Below, piece by piece: positions 16,539 to 23,943 of a DNA stretch of 64,000 nucleotides. Under the pieces are notes generated by a model that was given only the letters and a program-made list of their open reading frames with translations, was not told the origin of the DNA and ran no database searches. This stretch comes from Streptomyces griseorubiginosus. Lineage in GTDB: Bacteria; Actinomycetota; Actinomycetes; Streptomycetales; Streptomycetaceae. The translations under genes were made by a program, and so were the position numbers. Every line of letters begins with the position of its first letter. Positions within the stretch are counted from its first letter, which is position 1. The DNA is taken from the NCBI RefSeq assembly GCF_001514195.1, contig NZ_KQ948737.1, forward strand, positions 824,012 to 888,011, in the 5' to 3' direction.

Positions 16539-16885
16539 CAGCCGCGCAGTTCGGAGAGTTCGTCGGGGTCGACGGTGCCGTGGCGTTTGGAGATCTGCAC
16601 GACGAGGGCGAGCAGCAGGGCGGTGACGGTGGCGCCGACCACGACGTCGGTCAGGGTCAGGGCCTGCACGAGCGGGTCGACGACCGGGCGGGAGCCCGGT
16701 TTCAGGTCGGAGAAGACGGGTGCGGTGGCGTCGTGGCGGTAGCCGACGGCCAGCAGCAGGACATAGGTGCCGGCCTGGCACACCGACAGGCAGCCCACGG
16801 CGTGGATCAGGTTGCGGCTGGTGGCGAGGCCGTAGCAGCCGGTCAGGAAGACCCAGCCGGCCACCAGGTACGGAAGGACGCCCAT
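16538..16885 (-). CDS. mrpC: Mrp antiporter subunit C (NuoK-like)
   Basis: A 115-residue, three-helix protein (MGVLPYLVAGWVFLTGCYGL). It has the NuoK-like pattern ATSRNLIHAVGCLSVCQAGTYVLLLAVGY and VDPLVQALTLTDVVVGATVTALLLALVVQI. These are the hallmark DPxxQALVLTxIVI-type residues of MrpC. It is translationally coupled on both sides: its start overlaps the stop of subunit B and its stop overlaps the start of subunit D. MrpC is a small membrane subunit required for complex assembly. Confidence 0.9.
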   Translation of the reverse strand: MGVLPYLVAGWVFLTGCYGLATSRNLIHAVGCLSVCQAGTYVLLLAVGYRHDATAPVFSDLKPGSRPVVDPLVQALTLTDVVVGATVTALLLALVVQISKRHGTVDPDELSELRG

Positions 16886-17625
16886 CAAGTCCCGTTCCCC
16901 TCCTCGATCTCGACGGCCTGGTCCAGGAAACGGGCGAGCAGCACGACGACCGCGCAGGCGACCTCCATGCCGACGGCCGCGTTCAGCAGGGGGACGGTGC
17001 CTCCGGAGGACAGCGTGTTGAAAGTGCCGTACGGCAGCAGTGTGTTGGCGAGGAAGGCCGAGCCGCCGATCAGGGCCGCGAGGCCGGTGACGACGTAGGC
17101 GGAGGTGGCGACAGCGTCGCCGGTCTCGTAGAGGGCGACCGGCCGGACGCGTTCCAGGGCCCGGTAGTCGGCGCCCAGGTAGAGCAGGTGCAGGGAGGTC
17201 GCGGCGACCACTCCGCCCTGGAAGCCGCCGCCGGGGCTGAGCTGGCCGTGGGCGATCACGTACAGGCCGGTCAGCAGGGCGACGGGCAGGACGAGGAGGG
17301 CGTAGCGGCGGACGGGGCGGGCCACCTCCTGGGGTTCGGGGGTGGCGCGGTGTTCGTCGCGGGTCTGGCGCAGCAGGGCCCCGCAGCCGATGACCGCCGC
17401 GAAGAGGATGGTCATCTCGCCGAGGGTGTCGAAGGCGCGCTGGTCGAAGTTGACCGAGGCGATGACGTTGGCGGTGTGCCGGCTCAGGGAGGCGTGGACG
17501 GCCCGGTCGCCGTAGGGGTGGTGGTCGCCGCCGAAGGCGGGCAGGTCGAGGGCGGCGGCCGTGAACAGGGCGGCCAGGCCCGCGCCGCCCACCGCCACGA
17601 GCCACAGCCGGAAGCGCCGGCTCAC
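16885..17625 (-). CDS. mrpB: Mrp antiporter subunit B
   Basis: A 246-residue protein starting with GTG at 17623-17625, overlapping the previous stop (GTGA). An N-terminal part (about 1-95) resembles the C-terminal MrpA/MbhE extension, with SVNFDQRAFDTLGEMTILFAAVIG. The MrpB domain (about 105-240) shows LTGLYVIAHGQLSPGGGFQGGVVAATSLHLLYLG, its defining motif. The protein is thus a merger of the MrpA tail with MrpB. It has six or seven hydrophobic segments. The C-terminus is charged and cytoplasmic. Confidence 0.9.
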   Translation of the reverse strand: MSRRFRLWLVAVGGAGLAALFTAAALDLPAFGGDHHPYGDRAVHASLSRHTANVIASVNFDQRAFDTLGEMTILFAAVIGCGALLRQTRDEHRATPEPQEVARPVRRYALLVLPVALLTGLYVIAHGQLSPGGGFQGGVVAATSLHLLYLGADYRALERVRPVALYETGDAVATSAYVVTGLAALIGGSAFLANTLLPYGTFNTLSSGGTVPLLNAAVGMEVACAVVVLLARFLDQAVEIEEGNGT

Positions 17626-17882
17626 CTGCGGGGTCCTTCCCTGCGGCCGCGCCGCCGCACCTTGTGGACCGCGAGCAGCAGCAACAGCGGCGTGAGCGCG
17701 GAGCCCACGGCGAGCTGCGACAGGGCCACGTCGGGTGCCTGGAGCACGGTGAACAGGATCGCGAGGACCACACCGAGCACGGACAGGACCAGGGCCTGGC
17801 GGACGGGGTCGCGAGCGGCCACCGCCGCCGTCGCGGAGGCGGCGACCAGGAGCAGTGCGACGACGATCACCGCGTCAGCCAT
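17622..17882 (-). CDS. DUF4040 subunit (MrpA C-terminal-like) of the Mrp antiporter
   Basis: An 86-residue protein with three hydrophobic segments, MADAVIVVALLLVAASATAAVAARDPVRQALVLSVLGVVLAILF and QAPDVALSQLAVGSALTPLLLLLAV. The APDVALxQLAVG motif is the DUF4040 signature, normally found near the C-terminus of MrpA or as a separate MbhD-type subunit. Here it stands alone, overlapping the preceding FG gene by 8 bases and the B gene by 3. It supports the view that this operon is the split, MrpA-less type. Confidence 0.85.
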   Translation of the reverse strand: MADAVIVVALLLVAASATAAVAARDPVRQALVLSVLGVVLAILFTVLQAPDVALSQLAVGSALTPLLLLLAVHKVRRRGRREGPRR

Positions 17883-18327
17883 GGCGGGCCTCCGGGAATC
17901 CGCCGGACAGGGCGCGCGAGGCCACGACGTTCCCGCCGATCAGCAGGACGCCCACGAACAGCAGCTTGGCCATGGCGCGGCTCGGTCCGGCGGCCACGCA
18001 CACGGCCGGTACGACCAGCGCGCCGACGGCGGCGGCCGCGTAGGTCAGTCCCCAGGCGCTCGGCGGGTCGTCGGCCAGTTCGTCGGCGAGCAGCCGGGCG
18101 AAGACGAGGGTTCCGACCGGGCCCAGGAGGGCGAGGACCAGGGCGAGATCGACGTAGGAGGGGCGGTCGTAGCCCTGGGAGAGGAGCAGCAGGGCGGGGC
18201 AGGCGAAGGCGGTGCACAGGTTCTGTGCCACGACCCGGCGCCTGAGCGGACCGGTGGCGACGCCCCACACGGTGGCGCCCACTCCCCCGGCCAGGATCAC
18301 GGCCGCCGCGAGGATCCAGCCGTTCAC
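17875..18327 (-). CDS. Fused Mrp antiporter subunits F and G
   Basis: A 150-residue protein starting at GTG 18325-18327, which overlaps the preceding stop as GTGA. Residues about 1-90 match MrpF: a first helix, TGPLRRRVVAQNL, and RPSYVDLALVLALLGPVGTLVFARLL. Residues about 95-150 resemble MrpG: AAAVGALVVPAVCVAAGPSRAMAKLLFVGVLLIGG, with the R-x-H-A-x-x-K-like region reduced to RAMAKLL. I infer a natural F-G fusion. An unrelated C-terminal extension to MrpF remains possible. Confidence 0.7.
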   Translation of the reverse strand: MNGWILAAAVILAGGVGATVWGVATGPLRRRVVAQNLCTAFACPALLLLSQGYDRPSYVDLALVLALLGPVGTLVFARLLADELADDPPSAWGLTYAAAAVGALVVPAVCVAAGPSRAMAKLLFVGVLLIGGNVVASRALSGGFPEARHG

Positions 18328-18506
18328 CACGCGCTCACCGCCCGGCGGGCGGCGCGGGCGGCCAGGGCGCCGAGGGCGGCGACGGCCGCGCCGACGGCGA
18401 GTTCCAGGGGGTCCACGGTGCTGATGAGCACGAGCCAGAGCGCGGCGAGCGCGGCCCACCAGGCGAGGAGTTCGGCCGCGGCGAGCAGCGTGGTCCGCCC
18501 GGTCAT
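18324..18506 (-). CDS. Short MrpE-like membrane protein, first gene of the antiporter operon
   Basis: A 60-residue protein from an ATG right after GGAGG. It is almost entirely two hydrophobic helices (LLAWWAALAALWLVLIS and LAVGAAVAALGALAARAARRAV). This matches the N-terminal half of MrpE (about 160 residues in Bacillus); the cytoplasmic C-terminal half is absent. Its overlap with the F-G gene and its position at the operon head support the identification. It could also simply be an unrelated small membrane protein occupying the MrpE position. Confidence 0.6.
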   Translation of the reverse strand: MTGRTTLLAAAELLAWWAALAALWLVLISTVDPLELAVGAAVAALGALAARAARRAVSAW

Positions 18507-18721
18507 GCGCCACCTCCTCGGAACACGGCCGTGGGACACGGCCGTCGCGCGCCATCCAAACACCGCGCCGGGGGCGGGCGGGGGCGACGCGCGCGGTACT
18601 GAGGCCCCAGTGCCCCGACCGTACGAAGGGAAACCGAGGGTGGCCGGGACGCGACGGCATCTCCGGATCCTTCGGGGGTAATAGCCCTCCCACCAAGGGA
18701 AGTTGGACAGTGGAGGAAGCA

Positions 18722-19318
18722 ATGGCCTGGGTGCTCTCACGTTCGCGAACGGCGTCGGACGCCGGCACCGCCAAGAAGGAGCCCGAGGCGAAACGCGCCA
18801 AGAAGGAGCCGGAGACGAAACCCGCCCGCCCCCGGCGCAGTCCGCTCTCCCTCGTCGTCCGGTTCGTGGCGATGGTGTTCGCCTTCGCCTTCATGGTGGC
18901 GTTCGCCGTCGTGCTGGCCCGGCTCACCCTGGAGCCCTCGCCGGCGTCGGTGGACCTGACCCACACCAACCTGCATCCCGGCGCGTCCCTCAAGCTCTAT
19001 CTGGACCAGCCCGAGATGCGGGACGCGATCAAGCAGATCGGCGGGAACATCCTGCTGGGCGTGCCGTTCGGGATCCTGGTGCCGATCATCGCTCCCAAGA
19101 CCCGCGGGCTGCTGCGGATCGCGCTGCTGACGGCCGTGGTGATGCTGCTGGTCGAGTTCGCGCAGGGGGCCCTGGTGGAGGGGCGGGCCTTCGACATCGA
19201 CGACGTCATCCTGAACACGTCCGGTGCCCTGATCGGCTATCTGCTGCTGGGACGGCGGCTGAGCCGTGCGGTGCACAAGAAGCCCGCGGCCAGGAAGCCG
19301 ACGGCGAACAAGGCGTAG
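18722..19318 (+). CDS. VanZ-like membrane protein
   Basis: A 198-residue protein. The ATG at 18722 is spaced correctly from GGAGGA, so the in-frame GTG at 18710 is rejected. The first 45 residues are a charged Lys/Glu-rich cytoplasmic tail with a repeated KKEPE-AKR pattern. Four transmembrane segments follow, with the VanZ signatures IGGNILLGVPFGILVPII, LLVEFAQGALVEGRAFDIDDVILNTSGALIGYLLL. VanZ proteins are linked to low-level teicoplanin resistance and envelope functions. It is divergent from the Mrp operon. Confidence 0.85.
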   Translation: MAWVLSRSRTASDAGTAKKEPEAKRAKKEPETKPARPRRSPLSLVVRFVAMVFAFAFMVAFAVVLARLTLEPSPASVDLTHTNLHPGASLKLYLDQPEMRDAIKQIGGNILLGVPFGILVPIIAPKTRGLLRIALLTAVVMLLVEFAQGALVEGRAFDIDDVILNTSGALIGYLLLGRRLSRAVHKKPAARKPTANKA

Positions 19319-19352
19319 GGGGCTCAAGGGGGCTCCGGGGTCGCTCGACTTC

Positions 19353-19398
19353 TGGTCCGTACCAAAGGGTTGACGACCCCTTAGCTCACTCCTTAAAT
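19353..19398 (+). promoter_or_regulatory. Promoter and candidate operator of the GH16 gene
   Basis: TTGACG at 19370-19375 and TTAAAT at 19393-19398 are separated by 17 bases, a good vegetative promoter. Immediately upstream, TGGT-ccgt-ACCA at 19353-19364 is a perfect 4-base inverted repeat. It shares the outer TGGTC/ACCA bases with sites of the GntR-type regulator DasR. The match to the full DasR consensus is only partial, so regulator identity is a guess. Confidence 0.5.
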
Positions 19399-19439
19399 CA
19401 AGAGGCGACGCCTTCACCCCCCACCTCGAAGGATGTGCC

Positions 19440-20663
19440 GTGGCCTCCTCACGCCTGCTGCGCAGATGTCTCCTCGCCGCTCTGTCCGCCGTTCTGCTCG
19501 CCTCAGGCACCGCGGCGGCCGACGCACCCGCTGCGTCGGCCGCCGCGGTGACGACGTTCTCCGACACCTTCAACGGGCCCGCCGGAGCCGCGGTCGACTC
19601 CTCGAAGTGGCAGATCGAGACCGGCGACAACGTCAACAACCACGAGCGGCAGTACTACACGGCAGGTAACCGGAACGCCGCACTGGACGGCCAGGGCCAT
19701 CTGGTGATCACGGCCCGGCGCGAGAACCCGGCCGGCTACCAGTGCTGGTACGGCACCTGCCAGTACACCTCGGCCCGGCTGAACACCTCGGGGAGGTTCA
19801 CCGCGCAGTACGGGCACGTCGAGGCACGCATGAAGATCCCGCGCGGACAGGGCATGTGGCCGGCGTTCTGGATGCTCGGCACGCCGGTCAACTGGCCCGA
19901 CTCGGGCGAGATCGACGTCATGGAGAACGTCGGCTTCGAACCCTCGACCGTGCACGGCACCCTCCACGGCCCCGGCTACTCCGGCTCGGGCGGCATCGGC
20001 GCCGGCTACACCCTGCCGAACGGCCAGGCCTTCGCGGACGCCTTCCACACCTTCGCCGTCGACTGGGCACCCGCCTCGATCACCTGGTCCGTGGACGGAA
20101 ACGTCTACCAGCGGCGCACCCCCGCCGACCTGGGCGGCCGGACCTGGGTGTTCAACAAGCCGTTCTTCCTGATCCTGAACCTCGCGGTGGGCGGCTACTG
20201 GCCCGGCGACCCGGACGGCTCGACGTCCTTCCCGCAGCAACTCGTGGTCGACCACGTCTCGGTGACCACCGGCGACTCCGCGACGGGCGCGCCGATCCGG
20301 GGCCTCGCGGGCAAGTGCGTGGACGTCGCCGGGGCGAACACCGCCAACGGCACGGCCGTCCAGCTCTACGACTGCAACGGCACCGCGGCCCAGCAGTGGA
20401 CCGTGGGCGCCGACGGCACGGTCCGGGCGCTCGGCAAGTGCCTGGACGTCACGGGCGGCGGCACCGCGGACGGCACAACGGTCCAGCTCTACGACTGCAA
20501 CGGCTCCGGGGCTCAGCGGTGGACCGTCACGGGCGCGCGCGACATCGTCAACCCGCAGTCCGGCAAGTGCCTCGACGTGACCGGGAACAACCCGGCCAAC
20601 GGCACCCGGCTTCAGCTGTGGAGCTGCACGGGCGGTGCCAACCAGAAGTGGACGGTCGGCTGA
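19440..20663 (+). CDS. Secreted GH16 family glucanase with C-terminal ricin-type (CBM13) lectin domain
   Basis: A 407-residue secreted enzyme. GTG start behind AAGGA. A signal peptide covers about residues 1-36 (MASSRLLRRCLLAALSAVLL and ASA at the cut). The GH16 domain (about 38-278) contains the catalytic motif SGEIDVMENVG with Glu157, Asp159 and Glu162, the ExDxxE type of beta-1,3- or 1,3-1,4-glucanases. Residues about 285-407 form a beta-trefoil lectin with three repeats, each with GKC(V/L)DV and ending QxWTV. The lectin targets the enzyme to polysaccharide. Laminarinase-like activity is the most likely, but kappa-carrageenase or similar GH16 activities cannot be excluded. Confidence 0.9.
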   Translation: MASSRLLRRCLLAALSAVLLASGTAAADAPAASAAAVTTFSDTFNGPAGAAVDSSKWQIETGDNVNNHERQYYTAGNRNAALDGQGHLVITARRENPAGYQCWYGTCQYTSARLNTSGRFTAQYGHVEARMKIPRGQGMWPAFWMLGTPVNWPDSGEIDVMENVGFEPSTVHGTLHGPGYSGSGGIGAGYTLPNGQAFADAFHTFAVDWAPASITWSVDGNVYQRRTPADLGGRTWVFNKPFFLILNLAVGGYWPGDPDGSTSFPQQLVVDHVSVTTGDSATGAPIRGLAGKCVDVAGANTANGTAVQLYDCNGTAAQQWTVGADGTVRALGKCLDVTGGGTADGTTVQLYDCNGSGAQRWTVTGARDIVNPQSGKCLDVTGNNPANGTRLQLWSCTGGANQKWTVG

Positions 20664-20672
20664 GCCGGTGGG

Positions 20673-20909
20673 TCAGTGCCGGGTCCAGGTGAACTTGTCG
20701 CCGCCGACCCAGCGGACCACGTCGGGATCGTCCAGGTCGTGGACCGTGATGCCGAAGGCGGCGGCCGCCTCCAGTACGTCGGTGACGGTCCGCGCCTCGC
20801 CGACCACCTCCCCGTCGATCTCCACGATCCGGAAGGGCGGGGTGGTCGGCTGGACCCCGAGCACGATGATCCGCGGATTGGCGATGTGCGGGCTCGCGAT
20901 TTCGGTCAT
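20673..20909 (-). CDS. Conserved hypothetical protein, 78 residues
   Basis: A small acidic protein, MTEIASPHIANPRIIVLGVQ and on. It has alternating strands and a central helix (VTDVLEAAAAFGITVHDL). There are no membrane segments or cysteines, and it ends WVGGDKFTWTRH. Codon third positions are strongly G/C, supporting real coding. No ribosome-binding site precedes the ATG, so it may be leaderless. It lies 9 bases from the stop of the GH16 gene in convergent orientation. I do not recognise a family. Confidence 0.65.
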   Translation of the reverse strand: MTEIASPHIANPRIIVLGVQPTTPPFRIVEIDGEVVGEARTVTDVLEAAAAFGITVHDLDDPDVVRWVGGDKFTWTRH

Positions 20910-20989
20910 GGAACGAGCGTAGAACGCATCCCCCGGGAGGGAGAGCCGGGCGCACCCCAGCGAGCAGGGCGGCCACCGCGTCCCGGGTG

Positions 20990-21262
20990 AGCCGGTGGGC
21001 GGTCGCGGGGCGGCACCATCGGTCGGTGAGGCGAGCGCCGCGTCTCGGTGAGGCGAGCGCCGCGTCTCGGTGAGCCGGTGCGCGGGTCTCAGGGCGCCAT
21101 CGTCGGGCGGTGAGGTCGGTTATGCAGGGTCAAGGGCGCCACCGTCGGTCGGTGAGGCCGTCGTGGGTCAAGGGCACCATCGTCGGTCGGTGAGGCCGTC
21201 GTGCAGGGTCAAGGGCGCCACCGTCGGCCCGCGAACCGGTACCGCGGTCTCACGGGCGCCGC
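20990..21262. repeat. Tandem array of ~38-42 bp imperfect repeats filling an intergenic region
   Basis: The 340-base gap between two genes is mostly a degenerate tandem repeat. The best-conserved copies begin at about 21128, 21166 and 21208. Each reads GGGTCAAGGGC, a CC[A]YCG core, GTCGGTCGGTGAGG and CCGTCGTG. Earlier degenerate copies start near 21001 and 21080. Between 21027 and 21070 a 22-base subunit GAGGCGAGCGCCGCGTCTCG is duplicated exactly. There is no gene in it; it may arise by slippage. Confidence 0.75.
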
Positions 21263-22068
21263 CACCGGTCGTCGCCGAGGTGCGAGCCCGCCTGTGGGCC
21301 CATGCGGAGCATCCCGCCGTCCACGCTCCAGGACGCCCCGGTGACGTAGGTCGCCTCGGGGCCGGCGAGGAAGGCGATCACGGCGGCCACCTCGCGGGCG
21401 TCACCCGGGCGGCCCAGCGGGATGCCCGGGCGCTCCTCGGTGCGGACGTCGGTGTCCTCCTGGCCCGTCATCGGCGTGGCGATCTCGCCGGGCGCGACCG
21501 CGTTGACGGTGATGCCGTGCTCGGCCAGCTCCAGGGCCATGACCTGGGTGAGCAGCCCGAGGCCGCCCTTGGCCGCGCAGTACGGGGCGGCACCGACGCG
21601 GGGCTGGTGCTCGTGGACGGAGGTCACGTTGACGATCCGGCCCCCGGAGCCCTGCCGGATCATGTGCCGGGCGGCCCGCTGCCCGCACAGGAAGGGGCCG
21701 ACCAGGTCGACGTCGAGGACCTCGCGGACCGTGTCCGGCTCCAGGTCGAGGAAGGGTGTCATGGTGCCGGTGCCCGCGTTGTTGACCAGGACGTCGAGGC
21801 GGCCGAGCCGGTCGCACAGCTCGTCGACGGTGTCGGCGGCGGAGGGCAGCCGGGTCAGGTCCATCTGGGCCACCTCGGCCCGCCGCCCCTGCGCACGGAC
21901 CTCCTCGGCGGTCTCCTCCGCGCCCTTCTGGTCGCTGTGCCAGGTGATGCCGACGTCCATCCCGGCCCGGGCCAGCCGGACGGCGGTGGCCCTGCCGATG
22001 CCGGAGTCGGCTCCGGTGATCACGGCCACCTTGGTGTGGGATGCGGTGGGATCGCTGGGGGTGGACAT
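21250..22068 (-). CDS. Short-chain dehydrogenase/reductase, glucose-1-dehydrogenase-like
   Basis: A 272-residue SDR starting at the ATG at 22066-22068, five bases after GGAGG. Classical motifs: cofactor loop VITGADSGIGRATAVRLARAG, NNAGTGT, catalytic Ser in NVTSVHEHQP, and YCAAKGG (Tyr-x-x-x-Lys). The C-terminus carries the usual YVTGASWSVDGGM. An unusual extra tail (RMGPQAGSHLGDDRWRRP) runs into the repeat array at 21250-21262. Substrate is unknown, with NAD(P)-linked sugar or alcohol oxidation likely. The gene is divergent from the HhH-PHP gene. Confidence 0.88.
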   Translation of the reverse strand: MSTPSDPTASHTKVAVITGADSGIGRATAVRLARAGMDVGITWHSDQKGAEETAEEVRAQGRRAEVAQMDLTRLPSAADTVDELCDRLGRLDVLVNNAGTGTMTPFLDLEPDTVREVLDVDLVGPFLCGQRAARHMIRQGSGGRIVNVTSVHEHQPRVGAAPYCAAKGGLGLLTQVMALELAEHGITVNAVAPGEIATPMTGQEDTDVRTEERPGIPLGRPGDAREVAAVIAFLAGPEATYVTGASWSVDGGMLRMGPQAGSHLGDDRWRRP

Positions 22069-22209
22069 CTCGGCCTCCTCGGGACGGGAGCGTCGGCAAG
22101 GACGGGGGCTCGGACGAGGCATCGCAGTACCCGAGGGCGTACCGGACAAACCGCTCGCCCACCGTGCGGCCCCCGTGTCCCTGGGGAACGCTGGGTGGAG
22201 GAGGTGGCC

Positions 22210-23247
22210 ATGGATCCCGTCGAGGCGCTGGAGCGGATCGCCTTCCTGCTGGAGCGCGCCCTGGCGCCGACGTACCGCGTCCGTGCCTTCCGTACGGCGG
22301 CCCGGGTGCTGGCCGGGCTGTCCGCGGACGAGGTGCGCGAGCGGGCCGAGGCCGGATCGCTGGAGTCGCTCAAGGGCATCGGTCCGAAGACGGCCCAGGT
22401 GGTGCGGGAGGCGCTGGCCGGAGGTGTGCCGGGCTACCTGGAGAAGCTGGAGGGCGAGGCCGACGCTCCGCTCACCGGCGGCGGCGCGGAACTGCGGGCG
22501 CTGCTGCGCGGCGACTGCCATCTGCACTCCGACTGGTCCGACGGCGGCAGCCCCATCGAGGAGATGGGCCGGACCGCGGCGGAACTCGGCCACGAGTGGG
22601 CCGTGCTCACCGACCACTCCCCCCGGCTCACCGTGGCCCGGGGGCTGTCCCCGGAGCGGCTGCGGGAACAGCTGGACGTGGTGGCGGCACTGAACGAGAC
22701 CTGGGCCCCGTTCCGGCTGCTCACCGGCATCGAGTGCGACATCCTCGACGACGGCTCGCTGGACCAGGAACCCGAACTCCTGGACCGCCTGGACGTGGTG
22801 GTGGTGTCCGTGCACTCCAAGCTGCGCATGGACGCCCGCGCGATGACCCGGCGCATGGTGGCCGCCGTACGCAATCCGCACGCGGACGTCCTCGGGCACT
22901 GCACGGGGCGGCTGGTGACCGGGCGGGGGCGGCCGGAGTCGGAGTTCGACGCCGACGAGGTGTTCGCCGCGTGCGCCGAGTCGGGCACGGCGGTGGAGAT
23001 CAACAGCCGCCCCGAGCGCCTCGACCCGCCCCGCCGGCTGCTGCGCAGGGCCGTCGAGGCGGGCGTGCTGTTCTCCGTCGACACGGACGCGCACGCCCCC
23101 GGACAGCTCGACTGGCAGATCCTCGGCTGTGCCAGGGCCGAGGAGTGCGGGGTGCCCGCCGAGCGGATCGTGACCACCTGGGGCATGGACGAGCTGCTGG
23201 CCTGGTCCCGGGAGGGCCGGGTGCCGTCCCGAGTGGCGACCGCCTGA
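22210..23247 (+). CDS. Stand-alone HhH-PHP protein (PHP phosphoesterase of the PolX C-terminal type)
   Basis: A 345-residue protein behind GGAGGAGG. Residues about 1-75 form the helix-hairpin-helix region of family-X polymerases (PTYRVRAFRTAARVL, LESLKGIGPKTAQVV). From about residue 100 there is a complete PHP metal site: GDCHLHSDWSDGG, LTDHS, GIECDIL, VVSVHSKL, DVLGHCTGR, EINSRPERLDPP and SVDTDAHA. The polymerase palm/finger domains normally between them are absent. PHP domains of PolX have 3'-5' exonuclease or phosphoesterase activity. A DNA-end processing role is plausible but unproven. Confidence 0.88.
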   Translation: MDPVEALERIAFLLERALAPTYRVRAFRTAARVLAGLSADEVRERAEAGSLESLKGIGPKTAQVVREALAGGVPGYLEKLEGEADAPLTGGGAELRALLRGDCHLHSDWSDGGSPIEEMGRTAAELGHEWAVLTDHSPRLTVARGLSPERLREQLDVVAALNETWAPFRLLTGIECDILDDGSLDQEPELLDRLDVVVVSVHSKLRMDARAMTRRMVAAVRNPHADVLGHCTGRLVTGRGRPESEFDADEVFAACAESGTAVEINSRPERLDPPRRLLRRAVEAGVLFSVDTDAHAPGQLDWQILGCARAEECGVPAERIVTTWGMDELLAWSREGRVPSRVATA

Positions 23248-23286
23248 CGTGGTACCCGGAACGGCACGACAGGAAAGGGGCAGTAC

Positions 23287-23943
23287 ATGGAACGGGCGGC
23301 AGTGTTCGACGTCGACGGGACCCTGGTGGACACCAACCACCTGCATGTGACGACCTGGTGGGAAGCACTGCGGCAGGCAGGCCACCAGGTTCCCATGCAC
23401 GCCGTCCACCGGGCCATCGGCCTCGGCTCCGAGGACCTCGTCGCCCATCTGCTCGGTGACGACCGCGACAAGGACCGGGACGCCGAGCTGAGCGCCGCTC
23501 ACAAGGCCCTCTACGGGCAGTACTTCGACCGGCTGCCGGCCCTCCGGGACGCGGGGCGGCTGCTGCGGCGGCTCGATCACGACGGCTGGCGGGTGGTGCT
23601 GGCGACCTCGGCGGGCGGCGCCGAACTGTCGGCGCTGCGCCGGGCGATCGACGCGGACGACGCGATCATGGCGACGGCGAGCGCCGACGACGTCGAGGAG
23701 GGCAAGCCGGCTCCCGAACCCGTCGAGCACGCCCTGGAGCTGGCCGGGGTACCGGCCGAGAACGCGGTCTTCGTCGGGGACACCGTCTGGGACATGCAGG
23801 CGGGCTCCCGGGCCGGGGTGCGCTGCGTGGGCGTCCTGTGCGGCGGCATCCCCCGCGCCGACCTGGAAGAGGCGGGCGCGCGGGCGATCTACGACGACCC
23901 GGCACACCTCCTGGCGGACCTGGGGGACAGTTTCCTGGCATGA
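23287..23943 (+). CDS. HAD-superfamily hydrolase (phosphoglycolate phosphatase-like)
   Basis: A 218-residue protein. The nucleophile motif is FDVDGTLVDTN, with Asp8 and Asp10. Motif II is VVLATSAGG, the lysine motif lies in EEGKPAPEPVEHALEL, and the final acidic motif is FVGDTVWDMQAG. The cap is of the helical C1 type, as in beta-phosphoglucomutase and phosphoglycolate phosphatases. Substrate is not predictable from sequence. Its stop overlaps the ATG of the following FUSC gene (ATGA), indicating cotranslation. Confidence 0.88.
   Translation: MERAAVFDVDGTLVDTNHLHVTTWWEALRQAGHQVPMHAVHRAIGLGSEDLVAHLLGDDRDKDRDAELSAAHKALYGQYFDRLPALRDAGRLLRRLDHDGWRVVLATSAGGAELSALRRAIDADDAIMATASADDVEEGKPAPEPVEHALELAGVPAENAVFVGDTVWDMQAGSRAGVRCVGVLCGGIPRADLEEAGARAIYDDPAHLLADLGDSFLA

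Noticed and set aside
14991..16742. A 583-codon open frame on the + strand
   Set aside because: It is fully antisense to mrpD and mrpC. High-GC third positions remove stops in such shadow frames; no domain is visible.
19353..19364. DasR site upstream of GH16
   Set aside because: Only the outer bases match the DasR consensus, so it is listed as an unassigned palindrome rather than a DasR site.
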